Of a stretch of DNA of 36,122 nt, positions 17,897-25,887 are shown piece after piece. This DNA is from Parasulfuritortus sp036391875 (GTDB taxonomy: Bacteria; Pseudomonadota; Gammaproteobacteria; Burkholderiales; Thiobacillaceae), in the NCBI GenBank assembly GCA_036391875.1, contig DASVZA010000027.1, forward strand, positions 1-36,122. The letters are read 5' to 3'. Position 1 is the stretch's first letter. Each line of letters opens with the position of its first letter. Below the pieces are notes generated by a model. The model saw only the letters and a list, made by a program, of their open reading frames with translations, did no database searches and was not told where the DNA came from. The position numbers and the translations under genes are program-made.

Positions 17897-18709
17897 ATGG
17901 AAAACGCGGCATTCATCGTCTGGCGGGAAAGCGTCGAGGCCCTGCTGGTGGTCGGCATCCTGCACGGTTTCCTCGCCAAGAGCGGCTGGCAGGCCGGCAA
18001 ACGCTGGCTGTGGTCGGGGGTCGGCGCCGGCCTGGTGCTGGCCGGCCTGCTGGCCGCGGCCATCCGCCTGGCCCAGAGCGAGCTGGCCGGCAAGGCGCTG
18101 GACGGCTTCAACACCGCCATCGTCCTGCTGGCCGCCATCCTGATCGTGCAGATGGTGGTCTGGATGCGGCGCCACGGCGCCGGCCTGAAACGGGAACTGG
18201 AAGCCGGCGCAGCCAAGGCCGCCTCCGCCTCCAGCGGCCTCGGCATGGCCGTGCTGGCCGCCATCGCCGTGGCCCGCGAAGGGGCCGAGACGGTGGTCTT
18301 CCTGCAGGGCGTGGCGAGCACCGGCCAGGGCGACATGCTGCTCGGCGCCGGGCTCGGCTTCGCCCTGGCGCTGGCCACCTTCTGGCTGCTGTCGCACGGC
18401 GCCCGCTGGATCTCCTGGCGGCTGTTCTTCCGGGTCAGCGAGGTGCTGCTGCTCCTGCTCGCCTGCGCCCTGCTCACCGACGGCATCGACCGGCTGATCG
18501 GCATGGAATGGCTGCCGCCCCTGGGCGATCAGATCTGGAACGCCTCCTGGCTGCTCGACGACGGCAGCGGCGCCGGGGCGCTGGTCGCCAGCTTCACCGG
18601 CTGGCGCGCCCGGCCCGCCGGCCTCGACGTCCTGACCTGGGCCCTGTTCTGGAGCCTGTCGGCCTGGTTGCTGTGGGGCGCCGGCCGGCTGCGCGGGAGC
18701 CGGGCATGA
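17897..18709 (+). CDS. ftrC: FTR1-type high-affinity iron permease (FtrC/EfeU-like)
   Basis: A 270-residue inner-membrane permease with about seven hydrophobic helices. Both iron-binding REXXE motifs of the FTR1 family are present: RESVE at 10-14 and REGAE at 127-131, the latter in VAREGAETVVFLQG. In this family the glutamates pass ferric iron produced by a coupled oxidase through the membrane. The gene follows the cupredoxin gene by 16 bases with GGAG before the ATG, and its stop overlaps the next start (ATGA). Length is that of the shorter bacterial FTR1 proteins, with no fused EfeO-like domain. Confidence 0.93.
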   Translation: MENAAFIVWRESVEALLVVGILHGFLAKSGWQAGKRWLWSGVGAGLVLAGLLAAAIRLAQSELAGKALDGFNTAIVLLAAILIVQMVVWMRRHGAGLKRELEAGAAKAASASSGLGMAVLAAIAVAREGAETVVFLQGVASTGQGDMLLGAGLGFALALATFWLLSHGARWISWRLFFRVSEVLLLLLACALLTDGIDRLIGMEWLPPLGDQIWNASWLLDDGSGAGALVASFTGWRARPAGLDVLTWALFWSLSAWLLWGAGRLRGSRA

Positions 18710-19188
18710 GCGCAGCCGCGGCCGGCCCGTTCGCCGGCGAGGGCCGGGCCATGCTGCTCGGCCTGGCGCTGGGCATCGGGGTGATCGCACTCATGCTGGT
18801 CCGGTTTCCGGTCCTGGCCAAGAAGGCCGACCACATCCTGCCGCTCGACCCGGCCTGCACGTTGTCGACCGGCGAATGCACGCGCACCCTGCCCGACGGC
18901 ACCGAGATCCGCATGCGCCTGGATCCGGACCAACCCGCGGCGCTGAAGCCGTTCGACGTCGACGTGCGGGTGTTCGGCGGCGAGGCGATCCGGGTCGAGT
19001 TCGCCGTGCGCGACGCCGACGGCGGCCTCGACCAGGCCCCTCTGGAGCGGGTCGGCCCCGGCCACTGGCAAGGCCAGGGCCGCCTGTCCTGGTGCGGCAA
19101 CGCGGCGATGACCGCGACCGCGTTGGTCGACAGCAACGGCCGTGAATGGCGGGTGCCGTTCGCCTTCGAGATGGAGCCGGCCCGATGA
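18706..19188 (+). CDS. membrane-anchored periplasmic protein, paralogue B, coupled to FTR1 and polyferredoxin
   Basis: A 160-residue protein of unnamed family: one membrane segment (about 14-31), then a periplasmic domain beginning LPLDPACTLSTGECTRTLPD. It is about two thirds identical, without gaps over the domain, to the protein at 14583-15107. Conserved points are three cysteines, ALKPFDVDVRV, GHWQG, CGNAAMTAT and EWRVPFAFEME. Four-base overlaps on both sides (FTR1 stop/this start and this stop/next start) bind it tightly to the permease and the polyferredoxin, arguing for a stoichiometric role in the transporter. A YtkA/FixH-like beta-sandwich is my best guess for its fold. Confidence 0.8.
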   Translation: MSAAAAGPFAGEGRAMLLGLALGIGVIALMLVRFPVLAKKADHILPLDPACTLSTGECTRTLPDGTEIRMRLDPDQPAALKPFDVDVRVFGGEAIRVEFAVRDADGGLDQAPLERVGPGHWQGQGRLSWCGNAAMTATALVDSNGREWRVPFAFEMEPAR

Positions 19189-20588
19189 ACGCGCGGGTGA
19201 TTCCCATCCTGCCCGCCGCGCCGGCCCTATCGCCCATGCAGGCCCGACTGGCCCGGCTCGGCCTGCGGCTGCGCCGGCACCGGCGCGCCATCGTCACCCT
19301 GCAATGGGCGGTGGTCGCGGTCTACCTGTTCCTGGTCACGCTACCTGCTTTCCTGCCGCTGCCGGCCGACGAGGCGCGCATCGTCGACAACCTCACCCGC
19401 TTCGCCCAGTTTGCCTTCTGGGGCATCTGGTGGCCCGGCGTGATCCTGGCCACCGCCCTGCTCGGCCGGGTCTGGTGCGGCCATTTCTGTCCGGAAGGCA
19501 CGCTCAGCGAAGCGGCCAGCCGGGTGGGCGCCAACCGGCCGCTGCCGGACTGGCTGAAATGGCGCGGCTGGCCGTTCGTCGCCTTCCTGCTGACCACGGT
19601 CTACGGCCAACTGGTGTCGGTCTACGAATACCCGAAGGCCGCGCTGCTGGTGCTGGGCGGCTCGACCGTGGCGGCGGTCGCGGTCGGCCTGGTCTGGGGC
19701 CGCGGCCACCGGGTCTGGTGCAAGCATCTGTGCCCGGCCAACGGCGTGTTCCGCATCCTGGCCCGGCTCGCGCCGCTGCACTTCCAGGTCGACCGCCAGG
19801 CCTGGGCCGGGTCGACTGCGGCGCCGGCTCCGATCCATTGCGCGCCCATGGTCCGCATCAAGGCCATGACCGGCGGCGCCGACTGCCACATGTGCGGCGG
19901 CTGCGCCGGGCACAAGGACGCGATCCGCCTGGCGCTCCGCTCGCCCAATGCCGAGATCGCCCAACTGAGCCGGCACGAGGCGAGCGGCTGGGAAGCGGCC
20001 ACCCTCCTGTTCGGCATGCTGGGCGTGGCGACCGGCGCCTTCCAGTGGAGCGCCTCGCCCTGGCTGGTGGCGGTCAAGCAGGCGTTGGCCGGCTGGCTGG
20101 CCGGACGAGGGCTGCTCTGGCCCCTGGACGACGGCGCACCCTGGTGGCTGCTCACCCACTATCCGCAGGTCAACGACACCTTCACCTGGCTGGACGGCGC
20201 GCTGGTGCTCGGCCATATCGCGCTCTACGCGCTGGTGCTGGGCGGCTCGGCCTGGCTGGCGCTGACCGCGGCCGGCCGCCTGCTGGGCGACGCCGGCGCC
20301 TGGCGCCGACTGGCCTACGGCCTGACGCCCCTGGCCGGAGCCTCGGTGTTCGTCGGCCTGTCCTTCCTCACCAGCAGCCAGTTGAGCGCGGAGGGCTGGC
20401 GGCCGACCTGGCTCGGCGACCTGCGCATGACGCTACTGGTGCTGGCCGCGCTGTGGAGCATCCGGCTGCTGCAGCGGCTGGCCGCGAACCACCCGTCGGC
20501 GCTGCGCCGGCGGCTGGCCACCACCCTGGCGGCGGCCGGCATGCTGCCGGTGCTGGCCGCCTGGGCGACGCTGTTCTACCTCTGGTAG
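19185..20588 (+). CDS. ftrD: membrane polyferredoxin (FtrD-like)
   Basis: A 467-residue inner-membrane protein with several helices and iron-sulfur motifs resembling NosR/CcoG/YccM polyferredoxins. Two Cys-x3-Cys-Pro motifs (C98/C102 and C179/C183, in WCGHFCPEG and WCKHLCPAN) are followed by a ferredoxin-like set C219, C234, C237 and C240 (CHMCGGC). In FtrABCD systems FtrD is proposed to take electrons from the oxidation step across the membrane. The start ATG at 19185 overlaps the preceding stop (ATGA) and gives MNARVIPILP. Last gene of the operon, followed by a palindrome that may end transcription. Confidence 0.85.
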   Translation: MNARVIPILPAAPALSPMQARLARLGLRLRRHRRAIVTLQWAVVAVYLFLVTLPAFLPLPADEARIVDNLTRFAQFAFWGIWWPGVILATALLGRVWCGHFCPEGTLSEAASRVGANRPLPDWLKWRGWPFVAFLLTTVYGQLVSVYEYPKAALLVLGGSTVAAVAVGLVWGRGHRVWCKHLCPANGVFRILARLAPLHFQVDRQAWAGSTAAPAPIHCAPMVRIKAMTGGADCHMCGGCAGHKDAIRLALRSPNAEIAQLSRHEASGWEAATLLFGMLGVATGAFQWSASPWLVAVKQALAGWLAGRGLLWPLDDGAPWWLLTHYPQVNDTFTWLDGALVLGHIALYALVLGGSAWLALTAAGRLLGDAGAWRRLAYGLTPLAGASVFVGLSFLTSSQLSAEGWRPTWLGDLRMTLLVLAALWSIRLLQRLAANHPSALRRRLATTLAAAGMLPVLAAWATLFYLW

Positions 20589-20620
20589 GCGGCGCCGCTT
20601 GGGGGCGAGCTGATTCATTT

Positions 20621-20646
20621 GTCATTCCCGCGCAGGCGGGAACGAC
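20621..20646. repeat. palindromic repeat of the TTCCCGC...GCGGGAA type
   Basis: An inverted repeat with arms GTCATTCCCGC and GCGGGAACGAC around a short loop, lying between the convergent ftrD and chemoreceptor genes. Such elements (translating as VIPAQAG or VPACAGM) recur in many beta- and gammaproteobacterial genomes and resemble Neisseria dRS3 repeats. It may also act as a two-way terminator, but has no long T-run. Only one copy lies in this window. Confidence 0.65.
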
Positions 20647-20671
20647 AACACCCGAATTAATCGGCACTGCC

Positions 20672-22294
20672 TTAGCGGATGAAACGGAAGAAACCGATCA
20701 GCTCTTCCAGGTGACGGGCCTCGCCGCGCATGTCCTCGGCCTGGCGCCGGACGCCTTCCATGGCGGCCACCGTGTCCTGGATGCCGGCGACGATGCCGGC
20801 GGCCTGTTGCGCGATGTCGTCGCCGGCGCGGGTCTGCTCGCGGGTGGCGACGACGATGCCTTCCGACATGCGGCCGACCTCGACGCCGTGCGCGTCGACC
20901 GTCGTCAAGCCGTCCTGGGCCTCGCCCATGACCCGGTCGGTCGCCTGCACCGAAGCGCCGGCCGCCTCCATCTCGCTCACCGCGACCTGGGTCACGCGCT
21001 GGATGTCCGCCACCGTCCGGCTGATCTCCTCGGTCTGGCCGCCGGCCCGCTCGGCCAGCTTGCGCACCTCGTCGGCCACCACGGCGAAGCCGCGTCCCGC
21101 CTCGCCGGCGCGCGCCGCCTCGATCGCGGCGTTGAGCGCCAGCAGGTTGGTCTGCTCGGCGATCTCCTTGATGGCATGGGTGATGACGCCGATCTCGCTG
21201 ATCGACTTGAACAGGTCGGCCATGGTCGCCCCGGCCTTGCCGACCGAGTCCACCACCTGGCGCGAAGCGTCCCGGCTCTCGGCCATGCGGCCGGCGGCCT
21301 CGCTCAGCAAGCGGCCTGAATCGGCCACCGCCCCGGCCGTGCGTTCGGCGCTGTCGGCGACGACCCGGATGGAGTCCGCCATCCGCTCGATGGCCGCACC
21401 GATACCGGTGGCCGCCTCCGATTGCCGTTCGCTGGCCCGGTAGGTGCGTTCCGCATCCTGGCCGAGCTGCTCGGTGTTGCTCGCCACCACGCGCGAAGCC
21501 TGGGCGATCTCGGCCACCATGGTCTTGAGGTGCGCCTGCATGGTGACGATGGCGTTGTCGATCCGGCCGCGCTCGTCCTGCCGGTCGAGCGGGATGTCCT
21601 CGGTCAGGTTGCCCTGGGCGATGCGGTCCAGCCGCTCGGCGAACCCGCCCAGGTCGGCGAACAGCTTGCGCAAAAGGACGACCAGGCCGATGCCGGCCGC
21701 GATGCCGGCCGCGCCGAGCACCTGGGCGACGCTGTCGAGACCGTCCTGGCCGTAGCCCAGGCTCGGGCCGAAGCGGTAAGCGGCGACGCCCAGCAGCTGG
21801 ACCACGACCAGGAACAGCGCCAGGGCGACGAACCTGGCCTGCAGCGACACCCTGCTCCAGGCCGACGGTGCGGGCAGGCGGGCATTGCCGCGGCCGAGTT
21901 CGGCATAGAGCGCCTCGGCCGTCTTGATCTGCTCCCGCGACGGCTCGGTGCGCACCGACATGTAGCCGATGGTCGCGTCGTCCTTGCGCACCGGCACCAC
22001 GAGCGCATCGACCCAGTAGTAATCGCCGTTCTTGCTGCGGTTCTTGACCAGGCCGCGCCAGGGCCGGCCCTGCTTGACCGTGCCCCACAGGTCCGCGAAG
22101 GCGGCCGGCGGCATGTCCGGATGGCGCACCAGATTGTGACTCTGGCCGATCAGCTCCGCGCGGGAGAAGCCGCTGATCTCGACGAAGGCGTCGTTGACGA
22201 AGGTGATGACGCCCTTGAGGTCGGTCTTCGATACCAGATACTGCCCCTTCGGGAAGGGACACTCCACCTGGGTCACAGGAAGATTCTTTTTCAT
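20672..22294 (-). CDS. Aer-like methyl-accepting chemotaxis protein with PAS domain
   Basis: A 540-residue chemoreceptor. An N-terminal PAS domain (about 20-118, with GVITFVNDAFVEISGFSRAE and GDYYWVDALVVPV) faces the cytoplasm. Two membrane helices (about 154-172 and 188-208) follow with only a short periplasmic loop, then HAMP and the signalling domain. The hairpin tip is intact: EIAEQTNLLALNAAIEAARA, then GRGFAVVADEVRKLAERA. This layout is that of Aer, which senses redox state through FAD bound in PAS; FAD binding itself cannot be confirmed. No C-terminal NWETF receptor-modification pentapeptide is present. The start ATG lies right behind AGAAG. A small unknown gene is 73 bases upstream. 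Confidence 0.9.
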   Translation of the reverse strand: MKKNLPVTQVECPFPKGQYLVSKTDLKGVITFVNDAFVEISGFSRAELIGQSHNLVRHPDMPPAAFADLWGTVKQGRPWRGLVKNRSKNGDYYWVDALVVPVRKDDATIGYMSVRTEPSREQIKTAEALYAELGRGNARLPAPSAWSRVSLQARFVALALFLVVVQLLGVAAYRFGPSLGYGQDGLDSVAQVLGAAGIAAGIGLVVLLRKLFADLGGFAERLDRIAQGNLTEDIPLDRQDERGRIDNAIVTMQAHLKTMVAEIAQASRVVASNTEQLGQDAERTYRASERQSEAATGIGAAIERMADSIRVVADSAERTAGAVADSGRLLSEAAGRMAESRDASRQVVDSVGKAGATMADLFKSISEIGVITHAIKEIAEQTNLLALNAAIEAARAGEAGRGFAVVADEVRKLAERAGGQTEEISRTVADIQRVTQVAVSEMEAAGASVQATDRVMGEAQDGLTTVDAHGVEVGRMSEGIVVATREQTRAGDDIAQQAAGIVAGIQDTVAAMEGVRRQAEDMRGEARHLEELIGFFRFIR

Positions 22295-22367
22295 CTTCTA
22301 ATCTTTTCTACAAACCATTCGGACACTCGTTTCCCCCGGGTGAGTGCCGTATCCCCTACCTCCCCGA

Positions 22368-22910
22368 TCACTGCCTGGGCATGGCTGCCCTCAACCACTC
22401 CTTGAATGACTTCATCACCGGCTTCGCTATCGCGGCCTCGGCCCGCACGCGCCAGTCGCGGATGCGCTCCGCCGATTCGGTGTCCATGCCCCGGCGGGCT
22501 GCGGCGATCAGGCCATGGACCGAGCCGTCCAGCCCCTGACCGGGCCGCGCCATGACCACGTCGTAGACGGCCGCCAATGCCTGTTTGTCCGCCTCGCCCA
22601 TCTTGCACTTGGCATCGAGCATCTTGAGCATGATGGCGGTCACGCAGTCCAGCTGGACCGGTTCGAACACGGCCTGCCGCGCCCAGGCGGCGGCCGGGTG
22701 AGTCGCCTCGGCCGCCGCCTGGGCGGCATCCCATAATGTCTTGTAGCGGGTATCCAGGTCGGACAGTTCGCGGTCGGTCTCGCCCAGTTGCGCCAGGCCG
22801 GCCCGGGGAGCAAGTGCGCCACTGGCCAGCGCCTGCTTCAATCGCTCGCGCCGGGCGTAGACCTCGGCGATACGGCCCTTGAGTTGCTGCATTTCCTGTT
22901 CGGCGTGCAT
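22368..22910 (-). CDS. hypothetical helical protein upstream of the chemoreceptor
   Basis: A 180-residue soluble protein I do not recognise. The first third is a charged heptad-like helix (QQLKGRIAEVYARRERLKQA, then further Arg/Leu pairs to RYKTLWDAAQ), probably coiled coil. The rest is helical with cysteines in DCVTAIMLKMLDAKCKMG and a tail with FKEWLRAAMPRQ. I chose the ATG at 22910 (MHAEQEMQQL). An ATG at 22958 adds 16 residues, and neither has a good ribosome site. It runs in the same direction as the chemoreceptor and could be cotranscribed, so a role in signalling is possible but unsupported. Confidence 0.6.
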   Translation of the reverse strand: MHAEQEMQQLKGRIAEVYARRERLKQALASGALAPRAGLAQLGETDRELSDLDTRYKTLWDAAQAAAEATHPAAAWARQAVFEPVQLDCVTAIMLKMLDAKCKMGEADKQALAAVYDVVMARPGQGLDGSVHGLIAAARRGMDTESAERIRDWRVRAEAAIAKPVMKSFKEWLRAAMPRQ

Positions 22911-23100
22911 GCGTGTCGGTGAAGTAAGGAAGGTCCGTGCTTCACAGGCAATATCCATACCAAACGAATCCGGATACTAACTGATTGTTTCGATGTGTTT
23001 TAATTTTTTTACGAGATCGCCGACTCTCGCTGCTGCCATGGCTTTGGTCGCAAAGACGACAGGCGAACGCACCCAGACGGGGCGGCCGCCCGATCATGGA

Positions 23101-23124
23101 CACCGGGGCGATACCCCGGCGGTG
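23101..23124 (-). terminator. GC-rich hairpin after the DUF2934 gene
   Basis: The stem CACCGGGG pairs with CCCCGGCGGTG (one bulged C) around loop CGATA, starting 14 bases beyond the stop of the gene at 23138-23635. No T-run follows on the minus strand, so it is at most a weak intrinsic terminator or an RNA-stabilising hairpin. Confidence 0.4.
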
Positions 23125-23137
23125 TGCAGCCGATCGA

Positions 23138-23635
23138 TCAGGCCTTGCCGATCAGGCCGTCGATTTCGGCTTCCGCGTCGAGCCAGTCCTGCATCTCGTA
23201 GCCGGGCGCGAAACCGCGTCGCTCGGCACGATGGTAGGCCGCGGTGGCGATCCAGCGCTGACGCTCGTCCGACGAAGGCGCGGACGGCTTGCCGACCACG
23301 GCCGACTTCGTCCGGGTTCCGGCGGCGGACTTCGGCGCAGCGGCTTTCTTCGGTTTGACGGTTTCGGTCGCCGCAACGGCCTTGGCCGCGCGCTTGGCGG
23401 GCGTCTTGGCCGGCGCGACTTCGGCCTTCACGGCGCCGGCGGCCTTCTTGCTCGTGGCAGCGGCCTTCTTGGTCGTGGTCTTGGCCGCCGCAACCTTCGG
23501 CTTGGCAACGGCCTTTTCGGCGGCAACGGCTTTCGTCTTGGTCGCCGTCACGGCCTTCTTCGGTTTGCTGGTCTCCGCAGCGGCAACCGATTTACTGGCC
23601 GGTTGCTTGACTGTGATCGCTTCCTCTTTGGACAT
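23138..23635 (-). CDS. histone-H1-like Ala/Lys-rich protein with DUF2934 tail
   Basis: A 165-residue very basic protein. Residues up to about 120 are low-complexity Ala-Lys-Thr repeats (AAKTTTKKAAATSKKAA, PAKTPAKRAAKA, ETVKPKKAAAPK) like the histone-H1-like proteins of betaproteobacteria, able to bind DNA without sequence choice. The final 40 residues (ERQRWIATAAYHRAERRGFA, then WLDAEAEIDGLI) are a DUF2934 domain. The ATG at 23635 is preceded by AGGAG with eight-base spacing; longer readings to 23845 lack coding character. Probably a nucleoid-associated protein, possibly stationary-phase or stress-related. An AT-rich upstream region may hold the promoter. Confidence 0.85.
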   Translation of the reverse strand: MSKEEAITVKQPASKSVAAAETSKPKKAVTATKTKAVAAEKAVAKPKVAAAKTTTKKAAATSKKAAGAVKAEVAPAKTPAKRAAKAVAATETVKPKKAAAPKSAAGTRTKSAVVGKPSAPSSDERQRWIATAAYHRAERRGFAPGYEMQDWLDAEAEIDGLIGKA

Positions 23636-23972
23636 GATGTCACTCCTGTTCAAAACAATTGAATTAACCCCGCTCTTCGAATCGCGCCATGACCAGCCGA
23701 TCCATATCTCCCTCTGCCTGCCGAAAGCAGGCCTGTTTTTACTTCTACCGAAATACGACTGAGAAAGTAACCTCGGCGTCGCTTTCTTTTGTAATAAAGT
23801 CAATGTAGTCAACATTCTCCGACACGCACACCAAAAAACCATCATGCCTGCGGGCAGTCGTCTTGCGGTTCGGAGATGATGCGATCGTCGCTCGGAACGA
23901 AGGCTGCCGACACGCCATCGAACCTCGCCCGACGCATTGTTGCCGGCCGCTCGCAGCCGCCGGCGATTTTCA
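23636..23972. other. 337-bp gap between DUF2934 and TRIC genes
   Basis: No gene seen. The half next to the DUF2934 gene is AT-rich and must contain its promoter and leader; the repeated TTGACT (minus strand, in TTGACTACATTGACTTTA) is a possible -35 source, but no matching -10 is clear. A perfect six-base stem GCCTGC-CGAAA-GCAGGC (23716-23732) is followed on the plus strand by CTGTTTTT. It would terminate plus-strand transcription, yet no plus-strand gene leads into it; on the minus strand it would lie in the leader. Near 23945 a GCCGGC pair could end the TRIC transcript. Confidence 0.4.
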
Positions 23973-24584
23973 TTAATTGTCGCCGCTCAGACGCGGCAGA
24001 TGGAAGTGCCAGTGCAGCGCCGCCAGCCGGATCGCCACGGTCGCCAGCATGGCCGACAACAGCGCTGCATTGCTCTCGACGCCGAGCGCATCGAGCGCGA
24101 TCAGCAAGAGCGCGCCGGCCAGCGAGGCCGTGGCGTAGATGTCGGTGCGGAAGATCAGCGGCACCTCGTTGCACAGGATGTCGCGGATCACGCCGCCGAA
24201 CACCGCCGTGATCATGCCCATCAGCGCCGCGACCAGCCAGGGCGTGCCGAGGTTGAGCGCGATGCGGGTGCCGATCACGGTGAACAGCGCCATGCCCAGC
24301 GCATCCGGAATGAGGAAGAAATTGCGCGGCAGGCGCAGGTGCCGGGCCAGGAAGAAGGTCAGCACCCCGGCCGTCAATCCCACCGCGACATAGGTCGCGT
24401 CGTGCACCCAGTAGACCGGCAGCCGGCCGAGCAGGATGTCGCGCACCGTGCCGCCGCCGATGCCGGCGATCACCGCCACCACCGCCACGCCGAACAGGTC
24501 CAGCTCGCTGCGCCGCGCCTCCAGGGTCGCGGTGACGGCACAGACTGAGACGGCGCAGAGGTCGAGAACGTAGATCAGGGACAT
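23973..24584 (-). CDS. TRIC-type cation channel family protein (UPF0126)
   Basis: A 203-residue membrane protein with about seven helices in two homologous halves. Each half carries the family motif with glycines and Arg-Asp: GIGGGTVRDILLGRLPVYWV and FGGVIRDILCNEVPLIFR. Bacterial members form trimeric potassium-permeable channels in structural work; the physiological role is unclear. The ATG at 24584 gives the usual short N terminus (MSLIYVLDLCAV). The gene runs in the same direction as the MFS gene 145 bases upstream but is probably separately expressed. Confidence 0.88.
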   Translation of the reverse strand: MSLIYVLDLCAVSVCAVTATLEARRSELDLFGVAVVAVIAGIGGGTVRDILLGRLPVYWVHDATYVAVGLTAGVLTFFLARHLRLPRNFFLIPDALGMALFTVIGTRIALNLGTPWLVAALMGMITAVFGGVIRDILCNEVPLIFRTDIYATASLAGALLLIALDALGVESNAALLSAMLATVAIRLAALHWHFHLPRLSGDN

Positions 24585-24729
24585 GGTGGGCGGCGCTGGA
24601 ACGGTAGTGAAACGACCAGGACGGCAGTTTGGGGAAGGGCCAGTACTATAAGGAACGCCGACGGGAAAAACCACCCGCCGGTCGCGGTTTTGATGTCTGG
24701 TATCGGCTCTTCCCGCGGTGCCGCGGGCC

Positions 24730-25887
24730 TCACCGGGCGGCGAGGGCCAGCAGCCAGGCCGCGATCGAACAGGCCGCGAGCCACTCCAGGGCATCGCGCA
24801 TGCCGCATGCCGCACTGGCCAGCGGCCCCAGGAAGCTGGCCAGCGCGAAGGCGCCGAACAGCAGGCCGAATGCGGTCTCGGCGTGGCCGTCCTCGACCAC
24901 GTGGGCGGCCAACGCGGGCAGCTTGCCGGCCATGCCGCCGAAGGCCAATCCCATGAGCAGCGGAAACGGCGCGAACGCCCAGCCGGCCGAGCCGTGCAGC
25001 GCGGCCAGCAGCATCGCCGCGGCCAGGGCATTGACGGCCAGCACGGCGTTGCGGGCGAAGCGCGCGGAACGCAGGTCGGCCAGCGCGCCGAAGCCCAGCC
25101 GGCCGAGGCCGTTGCCGACCGCCATGGCGCCGACCGCGGCCAGGGCGAAGGCGGCGCCGAAACCGAGCTGGCGGGAAAGATGCCCGACCGTGGCGAACGC
25201 CGCCGAACCCAGCGGTGCCGCCAGCAGCACCAGCGCCAGCGCCCGATGCAGGGGACGATGGCCGAGCAGGGTCCGCAGGCCGACACGGGCGGCGGCATGT
25301 CCTTCCGGCACCGGGATATCCGGCAGCCTGGCCCAGGCCAGCCAGCCCAGCGCGGCATACAGGCCGAGCAGCACGGCCAGGGCCGCCCGCCAGCCGAAAC
25401 GGCCATCGAGCGAATCGAACAAGGGCGCGCTGACCACCGACGACATGCCGTACAGGGCCAGCAGCGCGCCGCCCAGCGCCCCACGGCGCGCCGGGTAGAG
25501 ACGCGCAACGATGGCGATGCAGGCCGCCGTCGACAATCCGGCCCCGACGCCTAGCGCCAGGATGCTGTAGCCCAGCATGAACGGCAGCGGCGCCCCGGCC
25601 GCCAGGCCGGCCGCCCCGCCGACCGTGAAGCAGCCGAGCGCCGCGGCCAGCATGGTCCTGGGCGGCATCCGCCTCAGGCCGTAACCGGCCGAGACCACGG
25701 CCGGCAGCAGCGCCAGCGGCGTCAGCGAGAAGGCCAGGTCCAGGGAGGCGACGGACCAGCCGCTCTGGGCATGGATGGCGGGCGAGATCGTCCCCCATGA
25801 ATAGATGAGCCCGAAGATGAACTGGAACGGCGCCAGCAACAGCATGGGCAGCCAGCCGACATCCGCGCTCCTGACCGATGCGGTCAT
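24730..25887 (-). CDS. MFS transporter coupled to the diiron-type enzyme
   Basis: A 385-residue major facilitator with about twelve helices in two halves. Helix-loop features such as IYSWGTISPAIHAQSGWSVA near the N terminus and the acidic/basic loop ARLYPARRGALGGALLALYG suggest the oxalate/formate or monocarboxylate-like branch rather than drug/H+ antiporters, although this is not decisive. Its start ATG overlaps the stop of the upstream enzyme gene (ATGA, 25884-25887), so product and transporter are made together. The likely job is to export or import the substrate or product of that enzyme. Confidence 0.83.
   Translation of the reverse strand: MTASVRSADVGWLPMLLLAPFQFIFGLIYSWGTISPAIHAQSGWSVASLDLAFSLTPLALLPAVVSAGYGLRRMPPRTMLAAALGCFTVGGAAGLAAGAPLPFMLGYSILALGVGAGLSTAACIAIVARLYPARRGALGGALLALYGMSSVVSAPLFDSLDGRFGWRAALAVLLGLYAALGWLAWARLPDIPVPEGHAAARVGLRTLLGHRPLHRALALVLLAAPLGSAAFATVGHLSRQLGFGAAFALAAVGAMAVGNGLGRLGFGALADLRSARFARNAVLAVNALAAAMLLAALHGSAGWAFAPFPLLMGLAFGGMAGKLPALAAHVVEDGHAETAFGLLFGAFALASFLGPLASAACGMRDALEWLAACSIAAWLLALAAR

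Noticed and set aside
22295..22367. Flagellar sigma-28 promoter before the chemoreceptor
   Set aside because: No TAAA-N15-GCCGATAA-like pattern was found in the gap on the minus strand.
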